Source: an uncultured Clostridia bacterium (GTDB lineage: Bacteria > Bacillota > Clostridia > Lachnospirales > Cellulosilyticaceae). From it: a stretch of 64,000 nt of DNA. This document shows, one piece after another, positions 35,796 through 44,347 of this stretch (its first letter is position 1; each line of letters begins with the position of its first letter). The translations under genes and the position numbers were made by a program. A model generated the notes under the pieces. It was not told the origin of the DNA. It ran no database searches and was given only the letters and a program-made list of their open reading frames with translations. The DNA is taken from the NCBI GenBank assembly GCA_937921505.1, contig CAKZUB010000022.1, forward strand, positions 1 to 64,000. Reading direction: 5' to 3'.

Positions 35796-37541
35796 CTAAT
35801 CAGTTTTTGGAATAATGATAGTTATCTTTGTATAGCTTCCTTCCTTACTGTCTATAAATAATCCATATTGATTACCATAAATATTTTTTATACGTTGATT
35901 AATATTATTAACGCCTATTGTATTTTCCCTATTTATGGCAGACTTTTCATCGCCTTCTAGTAGAGAATCTATTTTATCCTGTTTTATTCCCACCCCATCA
36001 TCTGCTATGCAAAAATGTATTAAATCTCTTTCACTGTATACTCTTATACAAATACTTCCTACTTCTTCTTTGGGCTCTATACCATGAAAAATTGCATTTT
36101 CAACAAGTGGCTGAAGAATAAACTTCAAACATTTTGATTTTAAAAGTTTTGGATCAATATCAAATTCTACTTCAAACTTATTAGTATAAGCTAGTTTTTG
36201 TATATAAATATAATCAGCTAGATTTTTAACTTCTTCTTCTACAGGTATAAATATATCTGTCTTTGATGTTGTATTTCTAAGTAGCCTAGCAAGTGCCTCT
36301 ACAGCTTGTTTAATATTATCTGACTTTTGAATAATAGCCATCCAACGTATAGAATTTAAAGTATTATATAAAAAATGTGGGTTAATCTGTGCTTGCAGCG
36401 TTTTATACTCTGCATCCTTTATTCTATTTTGTTTTTCAACGATATCACGGATAAGCTCATTAATTTTATCTATCATGTAGTTAAAGTTGTTGCCGAGTAT
36501 ACTCACTTCATCTTGTCCTATTATATCGACTTTTGCAGTTAAATCTCCAGCTCTTACTTTTTGACAAGATACTGTAAGCGCTTGTATAGGTCTTAAGATA
36601 CTATGAGAAACAACATACCATACTATACAAGATAACAGTATGCTTATGACTATAGCAATCGTTGCCACTCTAAATATAAGGGTACTATCATTAATAATAT
36701 CTTTTTTAGAGATTACGCCTATAATCTTCCAATTGATATTAGATATGTTTTTCTGGATAACAATATTGTCTGGATCTTCTAAAATATCCTGTATGCGTAT
36801 ATCCTCTTCTATATTATAGTATTGTTTATTTAATGTATTCCCCTCATTATCAACCAGAAAGATCTGTCCGCCTTTAGTATAATTAAGATTTTTACCAATA
36901 TTACCAAAATAATCAGGCTGTATAGATAGATACATCACCCCAATAGTTTTAGCATACTTATGATTTTTAATGGCTCTAAACATAGATAGTGTTGGAACAT
37001 TTGAATGGCTATTCATTTCATAAGATGTGTTTAAGTCGGTCCAAACAATATCCCCATTATTATGAATAGCTTCTTTAAAGCATTCAGATTCTAGAATTTT
37101 CTTATCATACATTATAGTGTATGTAGGGTCTAGACTATAAGAAAAAAGCAGCTTATCTAAATCGTATATCCGTACTGTATTAATACTTCTAAAAATAGTA
37201 GCAATAGAAAAGTTATCAAATACTTCATATAATATTTCCGCATCCTTAGTTATTTGATATTTACTTTTTCCTTGTTGATTAATCGCATCTTTTATATCTT
37301 TATTTGAAAACATATAATCTGATACTTGTTTGATTTGATTAACATTTTCTTCTACATTATGAGCTACATACTCTACCGTTTGGTTAAAAGATCGAGTCAC
37401 TTTATCTTGTAGGATTTTTAATGAAACAAAATAGGTACATATACTGATAGTCATGGCAGGTACAATCACTATAAGTATAAAACATAAAAATAACTTATAC
37501 TGTATACTTTTACTTATTTTAAATGTCTCTAAAAATTTCAT
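35796..37541 (-). CDS. YesM-type sensor histidine kinase
   Basis: This is a membrane sensor kinase of about 581 residues. The start at 37541 (MKFLETFKI) follows AGGAGG closely; upstream ATGs lack a site. It has a first membrane helix near residues 17-40, an extracellular Cache-like sensor to about 285, a second helix (VATIAIVISILLSCIVWYVV), HAMP, the His-kinase motif QAQINPHFLYNTLNSIRW, and a HATPase_c domain with NAIFHGIEPK, DDGVGI and NTIGVNNINQRIK. It is encoded between the GH105 fusion and its response regulator. Confidence 0.92.
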   Translation of the reverse strand: MKFLETFKISKSIQYKLFLCFILIVIVPAMTISICTYFVSLKILQDKVTRSFNQTVEYVAHNVEENVNQIKQVSDYMFSNKDIKDAINQQGKSKYQITKDAEILYEVFDNFSIATIFRSINTVRIYDLDKLLFSYSLDPTYTIMYDKKILESECFKEAIHNNGDIVWTDLNTSYEMNSHSNVPTLSMFRAIKNHKYAKTIGVMYLSIQPDYFGNIGKNLNYTKGGQIFLVDNEGNTLNKQYYNIEEDIRIQDILEDPDNIVIQKNISNINWKIIGVISKKDIINDSTLIFRVATIAIVISILLSCIVWYVVSHSILRPIQALTVSCQKVRAGDLTAKVDIIGQDEVSILGNNFNYMIDKINELIRDIVEKQNRIKDAEYKTLQAQINPHFLYNTLNSIRWMAIIQKSDNIKQAVEALARLLRNTTSKTDIFIPVEEEVKNLADYIYIQKLAYTNKFEVEFDIDPKLLKSKCLKFILQPLVENAIFHGIEPKEEVGSICIRVYSERDLIHFCIADDGVGIKQDKIDSLLEGDEKSAINRENTIGVNNINQRIKNIYGNQYGLFIDSKEGSYTKITIIIPKTD

Positions 37542-37563
37542 ACCCACCTCCTCATGGCTCATC

Positions 37564-39066
37564 TTATTTAAGTTCAGAGTATAACGCCATCCATGTGCCA
37601 AATCCTTGATCTGAATAGCCTGTAAAATCTATGACTTCATATTTCTCAAAAAAATTCATAGGAAAAGATTGTCCCATATCAATCCCTGTTTTTGAATAGT
37701 CAGCTACAGTCTTCACCGTTTTTATTGCTGCTTGCCTATACGCATCAGGTAATATTCCCTTTTTCACTCCCAATTCAAACCCGAGTCCTATCAAACAACT
37801 TCCAGTTACCTCATAAGGTTTGCTAGTATCCTGAATAATACTTGTCATCATACCATTTTGATGCTGATGCTTTAACATTACAGCACATAAATCCAAATAT
37901 TTATACTTTAAATTATCATACTCACGATGTCTTTTCAATGTATTACTGCTAAGTATTTTGCCCATCCCAGCTACAATCCATCCCATTCCTCTAGACCATC
38001 CCTTGCTATAGGGTCTATGTAAGTTTTGCAGAGGTATCCCATCTAACTGATTCTCGGTGACAGCGTCATAAATCTTAAGTGTCTGTTCCATACATAGATT
38101 GCTAGCGTCCACATCTTTAAAAGTTTCTCCATAGACTGATAAAAAGCTGCATACGCAATAGATTAGTTCTACCTCCGTTCTGTCTCCTGCCATAATAATT
38201 CCTCTATCACTTATTGGAAGTTTAAACAGACCATCTCTTAAGTTTTTAAGCGCTTTTTTGTATCTTTCTATTTGCGTTTGTTCATATAAGTAAACTAATG
38301 CCTCTCCGTTAGTTGCTACATAAAAATATTCTTCACTTATATTCCTAAAGTTCCCCTCTGCATCTATGCAGTAGTCAAAAAACACTTGAAGCGCATTGAG
38401 ATAAGCCTTATCGTTTGTACGTTTATGCATATTAACTTGTGCATTTCTCACAAAAGATCCTGACCAACTTAAATCTCTGATTAAATAAATACTTTTAAGA
38501 GCTGAGAGTGCAACTTCTACTTTACACGTACCTCTTACTTCTTCACTCACATCATCTGTAGTATATTCAATGACTACCATAGGCGTTACCCCTAAATAAT
38601 CCGGATCGTTATAGAGGTGAAGCATCTCTTTTGACTCTGTTTGTGCTGTTACAGAAATACCATAATTTTCTTGTGGATGTTGGACCATATGTTCTATAAT
38701 TTGTGTAATATCAACAAACCATGTTGGCTGCCACTGTGGGATCCTAAATACCTTTTGTATATAACATTGTGACTCTTTTGTTGTAGGAGTGAGAAGCTTT
38801 TGTACTTTGATTGTCCCACTTGTCGTCCAATCATGTCCACTTGCATTGACAAGTCTTAAATAGGCTTTTAAAACATTTATTTTATCTTTTATAATGACTT
38901 TATCTTTAAAATCACTCACTGCAGATAATCCTTCTAAAACATTAAACTTCATTACGCATGATATATTAGAGTTTTCATCTAATACTATACTCTTTGTATC
39001 TATATTGTTTAACTTTTCATTTTTATATTCATTTATTGGGACAATTATAATATGATTGTGTTTCAT
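37564..39066 (-). CDS. DNRLRE domain - GH88/GH105-like unsaturated glucuronyl hydrolase fusion
   Basis: This 500-residue protein starts at 39066 (MKHNHIII), 8 bases past AAGGGG. Residues about 1-165 resemble the DNRLRE/disaggregatase-related beta domain (KAYLRLVN, IKVQKLLTP, WFVDITQII, PMVVIEYT). Residues about 170-500 form an alpha/alpha barrel like YteR/GH105 enzymes, with KGWSRGMGWIVAGMGKIL, GDRTEVELIYCVCSFL and GYSDQGFGTWM. GH105/88 enzymes remove unsaturated uronic acids from the ends of rhamnogalacturonan or glycosaminoglycan fragments. No signal peptide is seen, so it acts in the cytoplasm or leaves by an unusual route. It is the first gene before yesM and yesN. Confidence 0.75.
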   Translation of the reverse strand: MKHNHIIIVPINEYKNEKLNNIDTKSIVLDENSNISCVMKFNVLEGLSAVSDFKDKVIIKDKINVLKAYLRLVNASGHDWTTSGTIKVQKLLTPTTKESQCYIQKVFRIPQWQPTWFVDITQIIEHMVQHPQENYGISVTAQTESKEMLHLYNDPDYLGVTPMVVIEYTTDDVSEEVRGTCKVEVALSALKSIYLIRDLSWSGSFVRNAQVNMHKRTNDKAYLNALQVFFDYCIDAEGNFRNISEEYFYVATNGEALVYLYEQTQIERYKKALKNLRDGLFKLPISDRGIIMAGDRTEVELIYCVCSFLSVYGETFKDVDASNLCMEQTLKIYDAVTENQLDGIPLQNLHRPYSKGWSRGMGWIVAGMGKILSSNTLKRHREYDNLKYKYLDLCAVMLKHQHQNGMMTSIIQDTSKPYEVTGSCLIGLGFELGVKKGILPDAYRQAAIKTVKTVADYSKTGIDMGQSFPMNFFEKYEVIDFTGYSDQGFGTWMALYSELK

Positions 39067-39311
39067 TCTCATTTCCCCTTTGTGTATAGTATCTAATTAT
39101 TAGTTATACCACACTTCAAGTCTACAATAAATTCACAAATATGTTTAATTGTTCACTTTATTGCTTTCTTGAGCGTTTGGGATAACTTTCCAAGTATTAG
39201 TTATATAGTAATTGGCATTAATTGCAGTTATTTTTTTGTTCTTTTCTCCTATCATTTTCAATATATTAGAGAATGAACATTTTTCATTACCCCAAAACAA
39301 GGAGGTATACT

Positions 39312-39899
39312 ATGCAACTCAAGGGCTTAAAAATTGGTTTTGGTTTTACCGGAGCTTACTGCGTATTTGATCAGGTGTTTCCAGAGCTTCAAAACTTAGT
39401 AGACGCAGGTGCCGATGTGATCCCTATTGTTTCTTATCAAGTAGGGGTTACGGATTCACGCTATGGCAATGCCAAAGACTTTTTCAAACGTATGAAGGAT
39501 ATCACCGGAAATGAAGTCATCCAAACAATGTCAGATGCTGAAAGCCTCAATAAATACGAAAAACCTTTGGATCTTTTTGTCATTGCACCTTGTACAGGAT
39601 GCAGCCTATCCAAATTAGCTAATGGCGCTACAGATACACCTGTCCTAATGATGGCTAAAGAACTTTTCAGAAATAACAAACCTGTCTTATTAGGTATCGC
39701 TACCAACGACGGACTAAGTATCAGTGCTAAAAGCATTGCAATCTTACTTAGTACCAAGAACATTTACTTTATCCCTTTTGGACAGGATAATGTTAAAGAG
39801 AAGCCTAATTCTTTAGTCTCTAAATTTAACCTCATGATTCCAAGTATTTTGCACACTATAAATAAAGAGCAGCTTCAGCCAATTCTTGAAAAATATTAG
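39312..39899 (+). CDS. dpaB: Dipicolinate synthase subunit B, orphan
   Basis: SpoVFB/DpaB is the flavoprotein subunit of dipicolinate synthase, which makes the spore-core calcium chelator. The start at 39312 (MQLKGLKIGFGFTGAYC) follows AAGGAGG by 6 bases and gives 195 residues. FGFTGAYCVFDQ, DLFVIAPCTGCSLSKLANGATDTPVLMMAKE and NDGLSISAKSIA match the family, which belongs to the flavoprotein (HFCD) fold. The usual partner dpaA, normally immediately upstream, is absent: only about 240 noncoding bases precede the gene. It ends in a very strong terminator. Confidence 0.92.
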   Translation: MQLKGLKIGFGFTGAYCVFDQVFPELQNLVDAGADVIPIVSYQVGVTDSRYGNAKDFFKRMKDITGNEVIQTMSDAESLNKYEKPLDLFVIAPCTGCSLSKLANGATDTPVLMMAKELFRNNKPVLLGIATNDGLSISAKSIAILLSTKNIYFIPFGQDNVKEKPNSLVSKFNLMIPSILHTINKEQLQPILEKY

Positions 39900-39924
39900 C
39901 CATACGTAGATTGTAGACTGTTGG

Positions 39925-39978
39925 TTATATAAATAAGAGTAGGTAGTCCAAGCGGACTACCTACTCTTATTTATATAA
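39925..39978. terminator. 25-bp perfect hairpin between convergent genes
   Basis: The arms 39925-39949 and 39954-39978 are exact complements with a 4-base AAGC loop and T/A-rich ends, so it can terminate dpaB (plus) and the PocR-AraC gene (minus). Confidence 0.9.
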
Positions 39979-41238
39979 TTAAATTGTTCCCTTTAGCTCT
40001 TTATAGCGCCTTGGGGATAATCCCGTATATTTTTTAAAAACGCGTGAAAAATAACTTTGATCCTCAAACCCAGCTAAATAAGCTACATCCACCAATGAAG
40101 TTTCATGTGCTGCAAGAAGCTTTTTAGCTCCTTCTACTCTTACTTGATTAAGATAAGTGGCAAAATTAATGCCTGTTTCTTCCTTAAAAATCTTACTAAA
40201 GTAATTGGGACTTACATGGACAGCACTAGCAACTTCCTCTAGCGTAATTTTATTCATATAATTTTGTTTAATATACTGAATAGATCTTTTAATGGAGTCT
40301 CCATGCTTGCTGTTTCTATAAATAAATACTGCATCTACAAATCGAATGAGTATTTGGTTAACACAAAAGTATAAATCATCTATCGTATCTACTTCTAAAA
40401 CTTGTTTAATATACTGTCCATTGAGCCCAAAGATTTCTTTAGTACTCACACCACCTTCAACAGCACCTCTTGATAATAAAACAATGAGCTCCACAAGTCT
40501 CGTTCTTATCGTATCTAAATCTGCTGCTGCAATGACAAATAAATCTCCAAGAATACTATTTAGGAGTTCTCTTGCTTTTTCTATATCACAATCTCTTATG
40601 GCTGTTATTAAGAGCTTTTCTTTTTCTATAGAATAAGTTCTTGTCATATCGCTTGTACTTACATTTTCGCTTAATAAGTACTCATGAATTTTCACTTGTT
40701 GTTTTTGTACATCACTTCTTATTTTCGTACTTAGCTTGCCTATATCAGTTGAGGCATTGTTGGCAACTAATTCTATCATATTAGAAAGCGCAGTGACTTT
40801 ATAGGGCTCAATTGCCTCAACATCCTCTAGTGCTTTTAAAAGTGTTTGTATTTCATTTGTACTAATCTTATATTTGATAGCTATCTCTTCAAATAAATAC
40901 TCATACTTATCTGATATTAAAATAGGACCACAGAAAAATGCTCTTTTTTTACCCTCTTCTTGATGAATAGGCATAATAATATGTACAAGCCCTATATCAC
41001 AATAATAGATATACGCTAGTCCAAATCTTTCAGCTTGCAAATAGGCATGCATAGTAAGCTCTTTACAAGTATATTCTTGCTTAAGCAACTTATGTAATGT
41101 ACAACATAGCTGGTTGCTGCATTGTACTGGTTGATAAACACTACTGTCTTCGAGCTCTATATACTTACATTTTATATTGGTGCATATTTCAAATGTTCTT
41201 GCCATACCTATCATATCTTCCGGACTCATATTATGCAT
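39979..41238 (-). CDS. PocR-AraC transcriptional regulator 1
   Basis: This 419-residue regulator has an N-terminal PocR sensory domain (about 15-175; cysteines in CSNQLCCTLHKLL and YTCKEL, then AYIYYCDIGLVHIIMPI and FFCGPILIS) and a C-terminal AraC DNA-binding domain (about 315-419; ITLEEVASAVHVSPNYFSKIFK, LVDVAYLAGFEDQSYFSRVF, TGLSPRRYKEL). The PocR domain binds small molecules in corrinoid-linked pathways such as propanediol use. A sigma-A promoter TTGAAT-18-TATAAT lies at 41273-41302. It is separated by a hairpin from the upstream methyltransferase genes. A paralogue of the same length is at 48744-50003. Confidence 0.88.
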   Translation of the reverse strand: MHNMSPEDMIGMARTFEICTNIKCKYIELEDSSVYQPVQCSNQLCCTLHKLLKQEYTCKELTMHAYLQAERFGLAYIYYCDIGLVHIIMPIHQEEGKKRAFFCGPILISDKYEYLFEEIAIKYKISTNEIQTLLKALEDVEAIEPYKVTALSNMIELVANNASTDIGKLSTKIRSDVQKQQVKIHEYLLSENVSTSDMTRTYSIEKEKLLITAIRDCDIEKARELLNSILGDLFVIAAADLDTIRTRLVELIVLLSRGAVEGGVSTKEIFGLNGQYIKQVLEVDTIDDLYFCVNQILIRFVDAVFIYRNSKHGDSIKRSIQYIKQNYMNKITLEEVASAVHVSPNYFSKIFKEETGINFATYLNQVRVEGAKKLLAAHETSLVDVAYLAGFEDQSYFSRVFKKYTGLSPRRYKELKGTI

Positions 41239-41272
41239 AAATCACCTATTATCCTTAAGTTTTATTACTACT

Positions 41273-41302
41273 ATTATACTCTTTTTCTCTATTTACATTC
41301 AA
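41273..41302 (-). promoter_or_regulatory. Promoter of PocR-AraC regulator 1
   Basis: On the minus strand TTGAAT (41297-41302), 18 bases, TATAAT (41273-41278), about 35 bases before the start codon. Confidence 0.6.
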
Positions 41303-41339
41303 CTTCTATTTAAAGCTGCCTCCTCTTCACGCTTAAAAT

Positions 41340-41374
41340 CCCCCTAGAAACTTATATATCAGTTTCTTAGGAGG
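41340..41374 (-). terminator. Terminator after the first COG0523 gene
   Basis: CCCCTAGAAACT and AGTTTCTTAGGAGG pair with one bulged base around an 8-base loop. On the minus strand it is followed by ATTTTAAG; on the plus strand the T-run is better. It ends the mtaA-trx-cobW transcript. Confidence 0.6.
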
Positions 41375-41382
41375 TTTTTATA

Positions 41383-42489
41383 TTACCACATACGATATTT
41401 GGGGTTTGGCTGCGTTGGAGAAAAACATTCTATCTTGAAGTCCTGCAGCGCTGCGCCATATTCTTCTTTTACCTCATCTACTACCCGTTCTATTGTTTTT
41501 TTAAGATAGTCAGGCTTAGCACTTATTCTTGCATTAATAATCAAATTAAATGCACTTTGTGCTTTTTCCATTTTTTTATTAAAGTCAGGCTGATCATCGA
41601 TACTGACTAAACTTACTTTAAGATAATCTTCTTGTGCTATAGCATAAAGCTTCAAGTGTGCAATTTCACTATGTGTTACTGTAAATTCTTTTTGACATTT
41701 TTCTACAATAGCAAGCATCATGCCAGATACATCTATGGCTTCTTTAAGCTTTACATAACACGCTGCATTAAGCCAACCTAGATATGCTTCTGCGGCCCCA
41801 TATACAGCATAATCTATGTCTAAAGTATTCATTTCAATCATATTTTCATCAAGAAGAAGATTCGCAAAATAATCAACTCCTAATTTCTCTTTTGCACTCA
41901 TCGGAATAACTTCTGCTGCAGTATATTTCTTCTTAATATAGCTTATAATCTCTTGAACTTCCGTTTCACTTAGCAGGTCAATTTTATTTAAGATAATAAC
42001 ATTTGCTTCTTCTAGTTGCTTGATAAATAAATAATTAATTTCATTTGGAAAAAGACTATTTTCTTCTTCCATCATGACCCTTTTGATACGTTTAGGATCT
42101 ACAACTACAGATAAAGGAGAATATGAAAATGTCTTCACATAATTTTCTAGAAAAACATCTTCTTTGACAAGTGGTTTAAAGATCGTGGCTATAAGGTCAG
42201 TACAGCTTCCTACAGGTTCTGCAAGTATAATATCTGGAAAATTAACTTTTGCAAGTTGATCTACTTTTTCAGTAAATATATCAAAGTTGCAGCAAAAGCA
42301 CCCGCCTTCTACTTCCATGACAGAAAACCCTTCGCTTTTTAAAAACTCTGTATCTACTAAATCACTGCCCTGATCATTTGTGACAATGCCTACCTTTAGC
42401 CCAAGTTCCCTGTATCTTTTAGCAAGGTTTAGGATAAGTGTTGTTTTCCCTGCTCCTAAAAAGCCACCAACAATAGCTAGCTTAATCAT
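41383..42489 (-). CDS. COG0523 (CobW-like) GTPase 1, putative metallochaperone
   Basis: This 368-residue G3E GTPase has Walker A VGGFLGAGKTT at residues 8-18, the metal-binding motif GGCFCCN (CxCC) near residue 63, Walker B-like IILAEPVGS and the guanine motif LNKID. The C-terminal half (about 215-368) is a divergent domain. Relatives deliver Zn2+ or other metals to target enzymes. Here the start overlaps the stop of the small thioredoxin-like gene by 4 bases, downstream of mtaA. MtaA and MtaB use zinc, so a maturation role for them is plausible but not shown. It is not the aerobic CobW of corrin synthesis, as this organism uses the anaerobic route. Confidence 0.82.
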   Translation of the reverse strand: MIKLAIVGGFLGAGKTTLILNLAKRYRELGLKVGIVTNDQGSDLVDTEFLKSEGFSVMEVEGGCFCCNFDIFTEKVDQLAKVNFPDIILAEPVGSCTDLIATIFKPLVKEDVFLENYVKTFSYSPLSVVVDPKRIKRVMMEEENSLFPNEINYLFIKQLEEANVIILNKIDLLSETEVQEIISYIKKKYTAAEVIPMSAKEKLGVDYFANLLLDENMIEMNTLDIDYAVYGAAEAYLGWLNAACYVKLKEAIDVSGMMLAIVEKCQKEFTVTHSEIAHLKLYAIAQEDYLKVSLVSIDDQPDFNKKMEKAQSAFNLIINARISAKPDYLKKTIERVVDEVKEEYGAALQDFKIECFSPTQPNPKYRMW

Positions 42490-42761
42490 CGTATCTCCTC
42501 CTCTATCAGTTGTTTCAAGTATCTTCTATTTGGAAGCGAGCCTGCACTGATTTGTTCATCTTGAATAAGAATAATAGGCATCTTTTCTACTTCTATACCC
42601 GCTATCATCTTTAATTCATTAATATGCTTCATTTCTATAATAGTAAAAGTGACTTCTGGCATCTCATGCGCCAGCTCTTTAAACATTTCTTTAATGAGAT
42701 TTGTTATAATAATACAGGCACTGCAAGGTTCATCTAAAGTTACCAGTTTCACTTCTACCAT
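42486..42761 (-). CDS. Small thioredoxin-like protein, paralogue of the MtaA tail
   Basis: This 91-residue thioredoxin-fold protein has the redox motif CSAC at residues 13-16 (VTLDEPCSACIIITNLIKE) and the cis-Pro region EKMPIILIQDEQI. Its layout parallels the C-terminal domain fused to the preceding MtaA-like protein (VITLDSESCAPC, SNIPTICIDGEI), which suggests duplication of that domain. It is 5 bases after mtaA and overlaps the COG0523 gene. It could reduce or metallate MtaA/MtaC, or keep the zinc-site cysteines reduced. The role is unknown. Confidence 0.75.
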   Translation of the reverse strand: MVEVKLVTLDEPCSACIIITNLIKEMFKELAHEMPEVTFTIIEMKHINELKMIAGIEVEKMPIILIQDEQISAGSLPNRRYLKQLIEEEIR

Positions 42762-42766
42762 AGGTT

Positions 42767-44125
42767 TTATACTCCTTTAGCTTGTATAATTCCTTGTAAC
42801 TGTGCTACAAGCTGCTCTTTACTTGGAATAATGCTTACGTGTTTAATCTCACCATCGATACAAATGGTTGGTATATTAGACACGCCTAATTTTACCATCA
42901 TTATAACAGCTTCTTTATCTTTTACTTTGTGTTCTTTATAAACAACTTTATTTCCAAAATCTTCACTTGCTTTACGCACAGCCTCCATCATATATTGGCA
43001 TGGTGCACAGCTTTCTGAGTCAAGCGTAATAACATCAATCATAACATGATCAAGATTCTTATAATCTGGAAGTACTGCATCCACGCCATCAAGTACACTG
43101 CCCTCTTCTAAGAGCTCCGCTGCTATTTCCCCATGTACTAGTGAAGAAATAGCCTTCACATTTTCTACTGGTGTTGAAAACGGCATATCACATCCTGGTG
43201 CTAAAATATAACCCTTAGTATCCCCTATTGCCATACAATTTTTAGCATCTTTAATACAGTCCGTTACAGTCCCAAATAAGAGAGAAAGTGTCAGTTTAAC
43301 ATTGCCTCCAAAAGACACATCGTATTTACCTGCAACTTCTTTAACATAGTCAAGTGGTATATTTTCATCTATCGAAATATTATCAGGTTTACATTTGCAC
43401 ATCTCTTCAACGTTTTTCTTAGCATCGCCGCATACAAAGAAAGATGAAAGCTTGCCCTCTTCTCTTACGTAGTCAAATATTCTTGTTGCATAAGGGGCTA
43501 CGAATTCAGCAAAGCTATCTGGAGATATTTGTGATGTCATAGGATCTACAATGGCTACAATATCTACACCTGCATCCATATACATCTTAGCTGTACTGAT
43601 ACAAACTTTTTCACAAAAAGCCATTACACTATGCATATAATCTGGATCATCCATCATATCAAAAAATATTTCTGTTCCTCTTAAGTGAAGTGCTAATGTA
43701 TAAGGTCCTGTAATAAGTCCATAGAGTGCAATTTTATCTCCGAGTGCTTTGCAAATATTTTTTGTTGCCTCCATAACAACTGGAAATCTGCCATCTTTTT
43801 CTGTTGGAACAGTTAAATCTTCCAACTTAACACCATTTACTAATGGGTGGGTAGCCACAGAGGGTGGGTTATTTACAGCATATTTAAGTTCACATCCTAG
43901 CGCTTCTGCCTCTACTTGAAGATCAAAAAGTACTGGAAGCCCATCTGGTCTATATTCTTCATAGGCTTTCATAACACCTCTTACGATGTTTTCACTGCTT
44001 TTAAAGTATTCCTCTGCATTAACCCCTATAAGACTTGCTGCATGACATCCTACAAAAGGTACCCATGGTGCTCTTTTAGTTGTTTGATTTCTCATTGCAT
44101 CTAAGACTAATTGTTTAGCGTTCAT
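42767..44125 (-). CDS. mtaA-like: MtaA/UroD-family corrinoid methyltransferase with fused thioredoxin-like domain
   Basis: This protein probably takes the methyl group from methyl-MtaC to an acceptor (CoM in methanogens, tetrahydrofolate in acetogens; the acceptor here is unknown). Residues 1 to about 345 match the UroD/MtaA/CmuA fold: YGLITGPYTLALHLRG, VAIVDPMTSQISP, and LAPGCDMPFSTPVENVKA with Cys312. MtaA proteins bind zinc with His-x-Cys and a distant Cys; here the first motif reads FVCG, Phe230-Val-Cys232, so the His is missing. Residues about 362-452 form a thioredoxin-like domain with CAPC (373-376). True uroporphyrinogen decarboxylase is unlikely, because of the tail and neighbours. 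Confidence 0.8.
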   Translation of the reverse strand: MNAKQLVLDAMRNQTTKRAPWVPFVGCHAASLIGVNAEEYFKSSENIVRGVMKAYEEYRPDGLPVLFDLQVEAEALGCELKYAVNNPPSVATHPLVNGVKLEDLTVPTEKDGRFPVVMEATKNICKALGDKIALYGLITGPYTLALHLRGTEIFFDMMDDPDYMHSVMAFCEKVCISTAKMYMDAGVDIVAIVDPMTSQISPDSFAEFVAPYATRIFDYVREEGKLSSFFVCGDAKKNVEEMCKCKPDNISIDENIPLDYVKEVAGKYDVSFGGNVKLTLSLLFGTVTDCIKDAKNCMAIGDTKGYILAPGCDMPFSTPVENVKAISSLVHGEIAAELLEEGSVLDGVDAVLPDYKNLDHVMIDVITLDSESCAPCQYMMEAVRKASEDFGNKVVYKEHKVKDKEAVIMMVKLGVSNIPTICIDGEIKHVSIIPSKEQLVAQLQGIIQAKGV

Positions 44126-44299
44126 ATTATTGCCTCCAGTATTTTAAATTTTATTATACATTTATTGTATACTATCGGAGGCATTTAATATTTTAACAAT
44201 CTATACTTTTTATTATTTTTTTATCTGTGCATAATGGGGTAATATAGCCGTAAATTTTACTTTTTTTCATAAATATTAACCTTTTAATTTTAAAATGTG

Positions 44300-44318
44300 C
44301 CTTTTAGCACTATTTAGC
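44300..44318 (-). promoter_or_regulatory. Direct-repeat motif upstream of mtaA (candidate PocR-AraC site)
   Basis: On the minus strand GCTAAATAGTGCTAAAAGG contains two GCTAAA words 10 bases apart, one helical turn. A close copy lies upstream of the RACo gene (52723-52742). It is about 175 bases before the mtaA start and could be an AraC-type operator. Confidence 0.4.
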
Positions 44319-44347
44319 TATTAACTTATGTTGGCATCATAAAATAT

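Noticed and set aside
41383..42489. Annotation as CobW of aerobic cobalamin synthesis or as a cobaltochelatase component
   Set aside because: The cluster uses the anaerobic CbiK route; COG0523 membership only indicates a metal-linked GTPase.
42767..44125. Reading this gene as uroporphyrinogen decarboxylase (hemE) for heme synthesis
   Set aside because: The fused thioredoxin-like tail and the mtaB/mtaC/RACo context fit an MtaA-type methyltransferase, and the rest of the heme branch is absent.
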